Origin: DASUSH01 sp963785155
GTDB lineage: Bacteria; Actinomycetota; Thermoleophilia; Solirubrobacterales; 70-9
Length of the DNA stretch: 64,000 nt
Reading direction: 5' to 3'
Assembly: GCA_963785155.1 (NCBI GenBank)
Contig: CAWAUB010000014.1
Coordinates: forward strand, 186,001 to 250,000
Part shown: positions 33,937-42,302 of the stretch, one piece after another
How the letters are laid out: each line of letters begins with the position of its first letter
How positions within the stretch are numbered: position 1 is the stretch's first letter
Program-made: the position numbers and the translations under genes
The notes under the pieces: model-generated
What the model was told of the DNA's origin: nothing
Database searches by the model: none
The model's input: only the letters and a program-made list of their open reading frames with translations

Positions 33937-35325
33937 CCGTAGCTCCCCTCCGGGAAGGTGCCGGTGACGCCGCCGCCTTCCGATCGCGGCTTGCGGGCGT
34001 CGTTCGACACGATCAGGATCAGCGCGATCAGGATCATGTTCGCGACGACCGAGCTACCGCCCGCGCTGATGAACGGGAGCGTCACGCCGGTCAGCGGGAT
34101 CACGCGGACAACGCCGCCGATGATCACGAAGGCCTGGAGGGCGAGGACGGCGGTGAGACCCGTGGCGAGCAGCTTCGAGAAGCCGTCCTGAACCGTCAGC
34201 GCGGCCTTGAAGCCGCGCGCGGCGATCAGCGCGAAGATGAGCACGATCCCGCAGGCGCCGAACAGGCCCAGTTCCGATGTGATCACGGCGTAGATGAAGT
34301 CGGTGTGCGGAGCGGGCAGGATCGAGCCGCAGTCAGGGAACGGCTGCTCGCAGTTCGGTGCGAACGGTCCGGGCAGCTTCAGCAGGGACTGGCCCAGGCC
34401 CTCGCCGAACAGCCCTCCCTCCGCCTGGGCGAACAACGACTGCGTGATCTGACCTGCCCCGTCGGGTGCGTTTCGGGCGAACGGGTCTAACCAGATGTCG
34501 ACGCGGTCGGAGACCTGGCCGGCCGCCGGCAGCGGCCCGGCGCCCGTCGTGATCGCCCAGGCGCCGATGGCGAACATGAGTAGGCCGATGACGACGAACG
34601 AGAGCCGGTTGGTCGCGACGTAGAGGACGGCCAGGAAGGCGCCGAAGATCATCAGCGAGCTGCCGAGGTCGCGGATGAAGATGAGCATGAACATCGCCGC
34701 GCCCCAGACGACCAGGAGCGGGCCGAAGTGCTTGAGCGGCGGCAGGGTCACTCCGAGGATCCGGCGGGCGCCGATGATCAGCACCTCGCGCTTCTCGCGC
34801 AGGTAGCTGGCGAGGAAGATGACGATGCAGATCTTCGCCAGTTCGGCGGGCTGGAAGTTGAGCGGGCCCAGGTCGATCGCGAGGAACGCGCCGTTCACCT
34901 GCGAGCCGATCCCCGGCAGGCGCGGCATCAGCAGGAGCACGATCCCGGCCAGGGCGATCAGGTAGCGATACCGCTCCAGGACGCTGAGGTCGCGGAGGAA
35001 CACGATCGTCGCGCCGAACACGACCGCGCCCAGGACCATCTGCGACGCCTGCTCGAGCGCGAGCGACTCGTCGATCCGGTAGAGGATCACGAGCCCGACC
35101 GCGGCGAGCAGGGCGACGAGCGGGAAGAGGTAGGGGTCGGCGATAGGGCAGACGCCAGCGGATCAGCAGGTGGATGCCGACACAGACCGCGAGGAAATAG
35201 CCCCCGTAGGTGAGGGTGACGTTGCCGACGTCGAGGTTGTCGACGAGCAGGACTGAGGTGAAGCCTGCCGTGACCAGCAGGGCTACTGGGATCAGCGCGA
35301 GGAGTTCGCGATTGCGGGCGCTCAA
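33933..35325 (-). CDS. FtsW/RodA/SpoVE peptidoglycan glycosyltransferase, frameshifted
   Basis: A SEDS-family polymerase, about 463 residues, 10 or more helices. Two frames: from TTG 35325 (MSARNRELLALIPVALLVTAGFTSVLLVDNL, YGGYFLAVCVGIHLLIRWRLPY) and, after a +1 shift near 35142, ADPYLFPLVALLAAVGLVILYRIDESLALEQ to the stop at 33933. Removing one base joins them exactly as in homologues. Signatures are NFQPAELAKICIVIFLASYL, the loop KLPGPFAPNCEQPFPDCGSILPAPHTDFIYAVITSELG (catalytic Asp region), and PLTGVTLPFISAGGSSVVANM. TTG 35325 overlaps the PP2C stop. Essential in most bacteria, so the shift is probably an error or recoded. Confidence 0.88.
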
Positions 35326-36650
35326 GGTTGCTTCGATTGAGACTCGGAGCCGCCAGGCTGCGGGTCCTGTCGGCGCGACCCCGCAGATGTCTCCTCGCCC
35401 TTCGGGCTGCGGGGATCATCTGCAGGGTCCCCCGCGCCGCCACCCGCAGGTGTGACCGCTTCTTCTGCGGCCGTGTCTTCGAGATCTGTGATCAGGGACT
35501 CGGCGTCGTCGCGGCCGCGTAGTTCGTGGTTGGTTACCTCGTCCTGGCGGTCTTCCGGGAGGGAAGATGCCTGGGTCGGGCTCGAGTAGACCTCCGAGTA
35601 GAGCTCGATGTCCAGCGGCAGGTCGTAGGGCAGGCCGCGGAAGAGGGCTATCCGGCCGCCCTCGTCGGTGCCCAGGAAGTAGACCTGGCGGGCGCCCCAG
35701 ATCGCGCCGGCGACCACAGCGGCGAGGATCACCAGCGCGAGCAGGGTCTTGGCGATCCGGGCCGGCCAGCGTCTGCGCGGCGGACGCTGAGATGCCGCGG
35801 TCGTCCGGCCTCGCGCGGAGACCGCGGCGGCCTCGCGCTCCCGGCTGACCCCCTCGCGGACGGCCTCGGCCGTCAGCCCCTGCTCCTCTGCGGAGGGCCC
35901 GACAAGCGTGGCCCCCTCCTTCGCCTCGGGGGCGCCGGCGTCCTCGAGCCGGAATGCGACTGCGGTGATGTTGTCGCGGCCGCCGGCCTCGTTGGCATGC
36001 CGGATCAGGTTCTTCACGGCCGTGTGCAGATCCGGAGCGGAGGCGAGCAGGCCCTCAATCCGGTCGTCGGGCAGCATCGTGGTCAGTCCGTCCGAGCAGA
36101 GCAGGAAGACGTCGCGCGGGCGGACGGGGTAGGTCATCGTGTCCACCTCGACGGTGGGCTCCGGCCCCAGGGCGCGCGTGATGATCGAGCGCTGGGGGTG
36201 CTCGGCGGCCTGCTGTTCCGTCAGCCGGCCCTGACGACGAAGCTCCTCGACCAGGGAGTGGTCGCTGGTCAGGCGGCGCAGCTCGCCGTCACGCCAGAGG
36301 TAGGCGCGGCTATCGCCGACGTGGGCGATCGAGATCTCGTCGCCGGAGATCTGGACCGCGGTGAGCGTCGTCCCCATCCCCGATCGCGAGGAATCCTCCC
36401 CGGCGAGCTCGTGGATCCGGGCGTTGGCCTCCTCGGCGACTCGGCGCAGGTAGGCCTCCGGCGGCTCGTCGGCCTGGTTCCCGGGCTCGAACGCATCGGT
36501 CGCGACCTGGGAGGCGACCTCGCCGGCCTGCGCGCCGCCCATGCCGTCGGCGACGACGAAGACGGGCGCACGGGCGAAGTAGGAGTCCTCGTTGGCACTC
36601 CGCTGGCGACCCGTGTCGCTCTCTGCGTAGTGCTCCGCTACGCGCAGCAT
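35322..36650 (-). CDS. pstP: PP2C-family Ser/Thr phosphatase
   Basis: 442 residues. The PP2C domain (about 1-245) has DTGRQRSANEDSYFARAPVFVVADGMGGAQAGEVASQ (metal-binding Asp residues), LTAVQISGDEISIAHVGDSRAYLWRDG, LLCSDGLTTML and GGRDNITAVAFRLE. A basic stretch, one helix (IAKTLLALVILAAVVAGAIW, about 298-318) and an outer C-terminal domain follow; this is the PstP layout, reversing PknA/PknB phosphorylation. The ATG at 36650 is the last triplet of the second copy of a 55-bp structured repeat. The stop overlaps the ftsW start (TTGA). Confidence 0.93.
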   Translation of the reverse strand: MLRVAEHYAESDTGRQRSANEDSYFARAPVFVVADGMGGAQAGEVASQVATDAFEPGNQADEPPEAYLRRVAEEANARIHELAGEDSSRSGMGTTLTAVQISGDEISIAHVGDSRAYLWRDGELRRLTSDHSLVEELRRQGRLTEQQAAEHPQRSIITRALGPEPTVEVDTMTYPVRPRDVFLLCSDGLTTMLPDDRIEGLLASAPDLHTAVKNLIRHANEAGGRDNITAVAFRLEDAGAPEAKEGATLVGPSAEEQGLTAEAVREGVSREREAAAVSARGRTTAASQRPPRRRWPARIAKTLLALVILAAVVAGAIWGARQVYFLGTDEGGRIALFRGLPYDLPLDIELYSEVYSSPTQASSLPEDRQDEVTNHELRGRDDAESLITDLEDTAAEEAVTPAGGGAGDPADDPRSPKGEETSAGSRRQDPQPGGSESQSKQP

Positions 36651-36702
36651 CTCATGCAGATGAGATCAAGCCGAACCGGACGCGAAGCGGAGGATTCGGC
36701 GT
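36648..36702 (-). repeat. 55-bp structured repeat, copy 2, ending in the PP2C start codon
   Basis: Matches 18624-18678 except for two paired positions (36671 C, 36699 G), giving outer stem GCCGAA/TTCGGC. It lies between fhaB and the PP2C gene, and its terminal CAT (+ strand) is the ATG of the PP2C gene. The hairpin ATCTCAT-CTGC-ATGAGAT would occupy the ribosome-binding region; no separate Shine-Dalgarno is visible. Confidence 0.85.
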
Positions 36703-36749
36703 TAGTCATTCCGGGATTATCCGGGAAAGGGAAAAAACCGGCACTGCCA

Positions 36750-37229
36750 TCAGCCGGGCACCTCGAGCTCGAAGCGGAACTCGGTATCGCCGATCCGGAT
36801 CTCGTCGAGATCGTGCAGCTCCACCTCGCCCTTCACCTGCTCGCCGTTCAGGAACGTCCCGTTGGTCGAGCCGAGGTCCTCGAGCCTGTAGGAGCTCCGT
36901 TTCGAGAAGACCCGGGCGTGGATCTGCGACGAGAAGCGGTCCTCGATCCGCACGTCGGCATCCGGCGAGCGGCCGATCGAGAGGCCGCCGAAGAGGTCGA
37001 GCCGGTCGCCGACGTCGAGGCCACCGCCCCGCAGGACGACGAGCCAGGCATCGGTTGCGGCGCCGCGGCCTCCGCCCTCGGCCTGGTGCAGGCCGGTCCC
37101 CTCGTACGGAGCGGGGGCGTTCGACCGGCGGAGCTCCTTCAGGGCGGAGCGGGCGACCCAGAGCAGGAACAGGTACAGAACGGCGAGGAAGCCGAACTTG
37201 AGCCCGACCGCTATCGGCTCCGCATCCAA
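36750..37229 (-). CDS. fhaB: FHA-domain membrane protein
   Basis: 159 residues. An N-terminal helix (GLKFGFLAVLYLFLLWVARSAL, about 9-30), a flexible linker and a C-terminal FHA domain: LFGGLSIGRSPDADVRIEDRFSSQIHARVFSKRSSYRLEDLGSTNGTFLNG, with the phospho-threonine contacts GRS, SSxxH and STNGT. FhaB (FipA) recruits phosphorylated partners to the divisome/elongasome. It lies between fhaA and the PP2C gene; 99 bases containing the structured repeat separate it from the latter. Confidence 0.9.
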   Translation of the reverse strand: MDAEPIAVGLKFGFLAVLYLFLLWVARSALKELRRSNAPAPYEGTGLHQAEGGGRGAATDAWLVVLRGGGLDVGDRLDLFGGLSIGRSPDADVRIEDRFSSQIHARVFSKRSSYRLEDLGSTNGTFLNGEQVKGEVELHDLDEIRIGDTEFRFELEVPG

Positions 37230-37248
37230 GGGTGGTCCAGATCCGGGC

Positions 37249-38019
37249 TTACGCCTGCTCGATGTCGAACGTGAACCGGGAGGTGCCGATGACGACGTCG
37301 TCGCCGGGCGAGAGGCGCGATGTCTCGACCTGGCGGCCGTTGATCTTGACGCCGTTGGTCGAGCCGAGGTCGACGATCTGCCAGTCGCCGGTCTCGCCCC
37401 GGCGTAGCTCGGCGTGGCGGCGGGAGACGTTCGGGTCGCGGATCACGCAGTCGCATTCCTTCGATCGCCCCAGCACGGCGATCGGTCCGTCGAGCACGTA
37501 GCGCCGGTCCTCCATCGAGACGATCGCGCGCGTCTCGACGAGGCGAGCGGTCGGCGGGCGCTTCTCCCGCTTCTTCTCCTTAGGCGGAGCGCTGTAGACC
37601 ATCGTCTGGCCCGGGCTCCCCTGCTCGGGCTCCTGGCCTTCGCGGGCAGGTGGCTTGACGAGCCGGGCCTGGATCCCGAACTCGCCCAGGCGAAGCCGCT
37701 CGTCGGTCTCCAGCTCGACCTCCGGGCGCGTGAGCAGCGCGTAGTCACGCCGGCGAGCATGCTCCAGCAGGTAGGCGGACAGCTCCTGCTCGAGCGAGCG
37801 CTCGTAGCCCTCCAGCCGGGTCCGGTCCTCGCTCGAGAGGAAGACGTTGTACTGGTTCGGGACGTAGGTCTTCGAGACCGAAGCGGTCCGGTGGGAATCC
37901 ATCTCCTTGGCCAGCTTCCTCGCCAGCTCCACCGGCTGGACCTGGGATGAGAACGCGCGGCTGAAGACCCCCTCGACGAGGCCTTCGATCCTCGCTTCGA
38001 GATTACGCAGGACGCTGAT
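37249..38019 (-). CDS. fhaA: FHA-domain protein FhaA with probable ATC start
   Basis: 256 residues if started at 38019. The N-terminal DUF3662 domain begins ISVLRNLEARIEGLVEGVFSRAF, continues PVELARKLAKEMDSHRTASVSKTYVPNQY, and the C-terminal FHA domain has AVLGRSKECDCVIRDPNVSRRHAELRR ... IVDLGSTNGVKINGRQV. FhaA binds phosphorylated MviN-type partners in peptidoglycan synthesis. The family normally starts MSVLRNLE; here that codon is ATC, with GAGAGG about nine bases upstream and an in-frame stop at 38028-38026. CTG 38010 or GTG 37932 (which would remove 29 conserved residues) are alternatives. It heads the fha-PP2C-ftsW-pbpA-pknB operon. Confidence 0.85.
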   Translation of the reverse strand: MSVLRNLEARIEGLVEGVFSRAFSSQVQPVELARKLAKEMDSHRTASVSKTYVPNQYNVFLSSEDRTRLEGYERSLEQELSAYLLEHARRRDYALLTRPEVELETDERLRLGEFGIQARLVKPPAREGQEPEQGSPGQTMVYSAPPKEKKREKRPPTARLVETRAIVSMEDRRYVLDGPIAVLGRSKECDCVIRDPNVSRRHAELRRGETGDWQIVDLGSTNGVKINGRQVETSRLSPGDDVVIGTSRFTFDIEQA

Positions 38020-38104
38020 TTCGATCTACCTCTCGTGGGGCGCGCAGGGGGCTTTGCCGCGCGGCTGGACGACCGCCTGAGCGCGGCCTTCAGGCGCCGA
38101 AATC

Positions 38105-39658
38105 CTAGTGGGCGACGGCTTCACGGGCGCCCGCCAGCGGCGTCGCCGAGCGGATCCACACGGCGGCGAGGAGGATCGCCGCAAGGGCCGCCACGAGGCC
38201 CGGGGTCGCGGGGTCGCCGCCGTCGACGACGAGCAGGCGGTGGATCGCGACCAGCCCCGCCCCCCAGGCAAGCGCTCCGACCGCGCGGACGACCACGCTG
38301 CGCGAGCCGAGCAACAGCCCGAGCAGGCCCGCGGCGGCGCTCCAGGTGGCGGCGCCGGCGAGTGAGACGGGCGAGAGCAGGGGCAGCAGCAGATCCTCCG
38401 CAGCCAGGGACGCCGACGTCTCCCACCCCGGCGACGCCGGGTCGAGCGCGGAGAAGAGCAGCGTCTCGCCGGTGACCGCCTCGCCGACGGCAAGCCAGCA
38501 CCAGCCGAGCAGGCCGAGCGCGGCGCAGCGGCGCGCGCTCCCGGCGAGGCCGGCCAGAGCCGGGAAGAGCGGGGCGAGGCCGACCAGCCCGAGCAGCGGC
38601 GCAGCGGGAGGCGCGAGCCAATCGCGGGCGCGTTCGAACAGCATCGGCGCGGGCAGGAGCAGCACCGCCAGGACGAGGGCGAGGCCGCTCTGGCCGGTGC
38701 CCCATCCGATCCAGGCAGCCACGGCCAGGATCGCCGCGATCGCACCTAGGCGGAGGAGCGGGCGGCGCATCCCGAGCCGGCGGCGCCGCGGCTCATCCGG
38801 CATGGGCACGGGTCGGGACGCATCGAGACGCGGGCTCGCGAGGGTGAGCTCCTCGCCCAGTTCACTCGCAAGGGGACGGGCATCGGGGTCCGGGTCTAGG
38901 CAGGAGTCGACGGTCTCGGTCAGCTCGACCGGCAGGTCCGGCCGGCTGCTCGCAAGCGGAGGCACCGCGCCACCGATGGCGCGAGCGGTCGCGGCGGGCG
39001 TCGAGCGAGCGACAGGATTGGCCCCGCACAGCGACTCGTAGACGACCAGGCCCAGCGAGTAGACGTCCGCCTCGGGGCCGACCTCGTCGCCCTCTGCCTG
39101 CTCGGGCGCCATGTAGGCGAGCGTGCCGACGACCTCGGCAGTCCGGGTCAGTGCCTCGGCGCCGGCGACGCTTGCGACCCCGAAGTCCATCAGCATCGCG
39201 CCGCTTCCCGTGGCGCTCCACGGACCGACGCGCGCGTGCTCCCAGCGGGCGATCGCGACGTTCTCCGGCTTGACGTCGCGGTGCACGACCCCGCGCTCGT
39301 GGGCGTGCGTAAGTGCGGCACAGACGTCGGCGCCCGCCTCGACGACATCGCGATCGGAGAGCCGGCCGCCACGCAAAAGCTCCCGCATGTTCTCGCCACA
39401 GACGAGCTCGGAGACGAGGTAGATCGCGGCCTCGTCCTCGCCCAGCTCGTACAGGGTCACGATCGAGGGGTGGTTGAGGCGGGCCGCCGCCTGCGCCTCG
39501 CGCAGCACACGCCTGCTTCCCGGCCCGCGGTCGAGCACCTTGACCGCGACATCGCGCTGCAGCCGTTCGTCTCGGGCGCGATAAACGGTGCCGAACGCGC
39601 CCCTCCCGAGCTCGTCGGCGAGGCGAAAACGGTCCAGGACGAGGCGGCCTTCCACCAC
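38105..39658 (-). CDS. Ser/Thr protein kinase with polytopic membrane C-terminus
   Basis: 517 residues from GTG 39658 (or 39655). The kinase domain (about 1-270) is complete: LGRGAFGTVYRARD, AVKVLD, GVVHRDVKPENVAI, LMDFGVASV, GTLAYMAPEQA. Instead of one helix and a sensor it carries about eight to ten hydrophobic segments (from about residue 320: GAIAAILAVAAWIGWG, LALVLAVLLLPAPMLF, APLLGLVGLAPLFPALAGLAG ... LVAALAAILLAAVWI) with no evident outer domain. This is a membrane-embedded kinase of unknown signal. It is transcribed toward fhaA but 85 bases away, and divergently from the next membrane protein. Confidence 0.85.
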   Translation of the reverse strand: MVEGRLVLDRFRLADELGRGAFGTVYRARDERLQRDVAVKVLDRGPGSRRVLREAQAAARLNHPSIVTLYELGEDEAAIYLVSELVCGENMRELLRGGRLSDRDVVEAGADVCAALTHAHERGVVHRDVKPENVAIARWEHARVGPWSATGSGAMLMDFGVASVAGAEALTRTAEVVGTLAYMAPEQAEGDEVGPEADVYSLGLVVYESLCGANPVARSTPAATARAIGGAVPPLASSRPDLPVELTETVDSCLDPDPDARPLASELGEELTLASPRLDASRPVPMPDEPRRRRLGMRRPLLRLGAIAAILAVAAWIGWGTGQSGLALVLAVLLLPAPMLFERARDWLAPPAAPLLGLVGLAPLFPALAGLAGSARRCAALGLLGWCWLAVGEAVTGETLLFSALDPASPGWETSASLAAEDLLLPLLSPVSLAGAATWSAAAGLLGLLLGSRSVVVRAVGALAWGAGLVAIHRLLVVDGGDPATPGLVAALAAILLAAVWIRSATPLAGAREAVAH

Positions 39659-39744
39659 AGCTTTGATTTCTGCGGCGGGACCCCTGCTTCCTGCCCTCCG
39701 GTGCAGGGGTAATACTCTCGCGAACGAAGAAGCCCGAGGAAACC

Positions 39745-40851
39745 TTGGCATTCCTCGACGACGAACCACCTGAGACTTCCGGCAGCGCCTCACGGCGCCG
39801 GCGACCCCCAGCTCCGCCGGGGGGGCGCCCGCCACCGCCTGGCGCCCATCAGCAGATCGTCGTCCGGCGGGCCGTCGCAGCCGGCGTCGGCATCCTGATC
39901 CTGATCCTGCTCGTCCTCGGGGTGCGCGGTTGCCTCAACGCGCGCAAGGAGCGCTCGTTCGACAACTACGTCTCCGATCTCTCATCGGTCGCCGCGGAGA
40001 CGCGCAACCTCTCCCAGCAATTCTTCGGCCGCCTGGAGGACCACGGCGACCTCTCCGAGCTTCAGTTCGAGGCCGAGATCAAGGCTGACCGCGGCGCGAT
40101 GGAGGGGCTGCTCGACCGGGTCGAGAGCCTCGACGCGCCCGACGAGCTGGCCGATGCCCAGGAGTTGATCGTGCTCTCCTACGGCCTCCGGCGCGACGCG
40201 CTGGCGGTGATCTCCGACCAGATCTCGGCTGCGCTCGGCGACGAGGGCGCCGAGAAGGCGATCGACCAGATCGCCGAGGAGATGCGGACGTTCCTCGCCA
40301 GCGACGTGATCTACGGCAAGGGCCAGGAGCAGATCGACAGTGAGCTGGTCGAACAGGAGATCCCCATCGACCCCGAGGCCGATGACATCTCGGCGCAGTT
40401 CCTGCCCGACGAGCCCGACTGGCTCGATCCGACCGTCGTCGCCGACGCGCTCGGCGGCTCCATCTCCAGCGACGACGAGGCGACGCCGGGCGTGCATGGG
40501 CTCGGGCTCGTCACCGGCGGCGTCCTGCTGCTGCCGACGGGCGCGGACCTCTTCGCGGGAACGCTCACCGCCGCGGCCGACGGGGCGGAGCTGGAGGTCC
40601 AGGTCGAAAACCAGGGCGACAGCGAGGAGTCCGACGTCGTCGTCAGCTACGAGATGACCGGCGATGAGGAATCGAGCGGCGAGGGCACGATCGACACGAT
40701 CGCCACAGGCGAGATCGCGACGGTGAACATCCCGATCGAGCCGGCGCCGAGCTCAGGGTCCGTCGTGGAGCTGACGGTCACCGCGGAGCCGGTGGCCGGG
40801 GAGAAGATCGAGGACAACAACTCGGTCACCGCATCGGTCACGTTCGAGTAG
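39745..40851 (+). CDS. Membrane-anchored protein with C-terminal CARDB-like domain
   Basis: 368 residues. A basic/Pro-rich cytoplasmic tail (ASRRRRPPAPPGGRPPPPG) is followed by a helix (AVAAGVGILILILLVLGV, about 43-60), an alpha-helical outer region (about 65-200, NLSQQFFGRLEDHG... RDALAVISDQIS) and a beta-sandwich C-terminus (DGAELEVQVENQGDSEESDVVVSYEMTG... VELTVTAEPVAGEKIEDNNSVTASVTF), the CARDB pattern. TTG 39745 has GAGGAAACC upstream. It is divergent from the polytopic kinase and 21 bases before the DUF4446 gene. The function is unknown; possibly an envelope partner of the kinase. Confidence 0.7.
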   Translation: MAFLDDEPPETSGSASRRRRPPAPPGGRPPPPGAHQQIVVRRAVAAGVGILILILLVLGVRGCLNARKERSFDNYVSDLSSVAAETRNLSQQFFGRLEDHGDLSELQFEAEIKADRGAMEGLLDRVESLDAPDELADAQELIVLSYGLRRDALAVISDQISAALGDEGAEKAIDQIAEEMRTFLASDVIYGKGQEQIDSELVEQEIPIDPEADDISAQFLPDEPDWLDPTVVADALGGSISSDDEATPGVHGLGLVTGGVLLLPTGADLFAGTLTAAADGAELEVQVENQGDSEESDVVVSYEMTGDEESSGEGTIDTIATGEIATVNIPIEPAPSSGSVVELTVTAEPVAGEKIEDNNSVTASVTFE

Positions 40852-40872
40852 ACCCCTCGTAGGATCCGCGAA

Positions 40873-41424
40873 GTGTCGGAACTGGATTCCACAGTGGGGA
40901 TCGTCGCGCTCGCCGCTGCCGCGATCGCGGTCGTCGCGCTCATCGTCGTGGTCGCGCTTGCCGTCAGGCTGCGCAGGGTGCGGCTCGCGCAGACCGCCGT
41001 GATCGGTGAGGAGGGCCGCGACGTCGTCGCCCACGCCGCCGACCTCGAGCGGAAGGTCGCCGAGGACGCGCGCCGGATCGAGCAGGCCGCGGCAACCCTG
41101 GAGGACCGCGTCGACGCGGCCGAGCGGCGCCTTGCCGCGGTCGTCTCGAAGACCGCGGTCATCCGCTACGACGCCTACAACGAGATGACCGGGCACCAGT
41201 CGAGCTCGATCGCCCTGCTCGACGACGGCGCGACCGGGATCGTCCTCTCCTCGATCCTGCATCGCGAGCAGGCCCGCTTCTATGCCAAATGGGTGGTCGA
41301 TGGCCAGTCCGAGCTCGACCTCTCACCGGAGGAGCGCGAGGCGATCGCCGAGGCGATGGGCGGCGGCCACGGCCACCACTCGGCCGAGCAACCCGCGCGC
41401 CAACCGCCGGGAGCGGCGCCGTGA
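40873..41424 (+). CDS. DUF4446 membrane protein
   Basis: 183 residues. One N-terminal helix (VGIVALAAAAIAVVALIVVVALAV, about 8-31), a coiled-coil-like stretch (EEGRDVVAHAADLERKVAEDARRIEQAAATLEDRVDAAERRL) and the DUF4446 signature VIRYDAYNEMTGHQSSSIALLDDGATGIVLSSILHREQARFYAKWV. It is found next to parB/origin genes in several Firmicutes and Actinobacteria but has no established role. GTG 40873 is the start, and the stop overlaps the pheA GTG (GTGA), so the two are translationally coupled. Confidence 0.85.
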   Translation: MSELDSTVGIVALAAAAIAVVALIVVVALAVRLRRVRLAQTAVIGEEGRDVVAHAADLERKVAEDARRIEQAAATLEDRVDAAERRLAAVVSKTAVIRYDAYNEMTGHQSSSIALLDDGATGIVLSSILHREQARFYAKWVVDGQSELDLSPEEREAIAEAMGGGHGHHSAEQPARQPPGAAP

Positions 41425-42289
41425 CCCGCGTCGCCTATCTGGGGCCGGCGGGCACGTTCAGCGAGGACGCCCTGCTTGACGCCGTCGGTGACTCCGAGGT
41501 GGAGGACATTCCGAAGCCGACGATTTTCGAGGCGATCCAGGCGGTCGCGAGCGGCGAGGCGGACCGGGCGCTGGTCCCGTTCGAGAACTCGATCGAGGGC
41601 TCCGTTCGCGTGACCCTCGACGCACTCGCGTTCGACGTCGAGAACGTAGCGATCGTCGGCGAGCATGACCATCCCGTCCGCCATGCGCTGATCGCGAAGC
41701 CCGGCGTGGGAATGGATCAGATCGAGGTCGTCCTCTCGCACCCGCAGGCGAATGCCCAGTGCGCGCGCTTTATCCGCGAGCGGCTTCCGCAGGCGACGGT
41801 GCAGAGCGTCGGCCTCGACCGCGGAGGCCGTGCGTTCCGTCAGCCTCTCGAAGGCGCCGTGGGGAGCGCTCGGCGCGCCCTCGGCGGCCCGCCTCTACAA
41901 CTGCGACGTGCTCGCCGAGGGGGTCGAGGACGCACCCGACAACGTGACCAGGTTCGTCTGGCTGGCGCGGCGCCTCGGCGCCGACGGGGTCTGACCCCAA
42001 GGGGACGGAGCGGGAGTGGAAGACCGCGCTCGTCTTCTCCGAGCTCGGCGCCGACCATCCGGGCGCCCTGGTCGAGGCGCTCACGGAGTTCTCCAGCCGC
42101 GACGTCAACCTGACCCGGATCGAGTCGAGGCCTCTGCGGCGCGGGCTCGGCCGCTACATGTTCTTCGTCGATCTGGAGGGAGAGGCCACCGACCAGGTGG
42201 TGGCCGAGGCGATCGCCGGCCTGCGCGAGAAGGCGGAGTCCGTCCGCATCCTCGGCAGCTACCCGGTCGATGTCTCCGGCGTCCCGTAA
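41421..42289 (+). CDS. pheA: Prephenate dehydratase, two frameshifts
   Basis: PheA converts prephenate to phenylpyruvate. PDT domain: VAYLGPAGTFSEDALLD, ALVPFENSIEGSVRVTLDAL, FIRERLPQATVQSV, then (next frame, after one extra base near 41809) ASTAEAVRSVSL ... GVEDAPDNVTRFVWLAR. The C-terminal ACT domain (KTALVFSELGADHPGALVEALTEFSSRDVNLTRIESRPLRRG) lies in a third frame, after a second +1 change between about 41960 and 41995, and ends at 42289. A GGGGTCTGACCCC repeat (41986-42012) sits in the PDT-ACT linker. The ACT domain provides Phe feedback control. Both shifts look like single-base insertions; whether natural or artefact is undecided. Confidence 0.85.
41986..42012 (+). repeat. GGGGTCTGACCCC repeat inside the pheA linker
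   Basis: GGGGTCTGACCCC followed by AAGGGGACGGAGCG. The 13-base core is identical to that in the ligase-flippase junction (16684-16713), and the tail nearly matches 11756-11771. It lies exactly between the catalytic and regulatory domains, and its TGA closes the upstream frame. Confidence 0.65.
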
Positions 42290-42302
42290 AATTCTCGACC
42301 CC

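Noticed and set aside
36703..36749. Terminator between fhaB and PP2C (ttccgggattatccgggaa)
   Set aside because: The arms do not pair well in the printed order and there is no T-tract.
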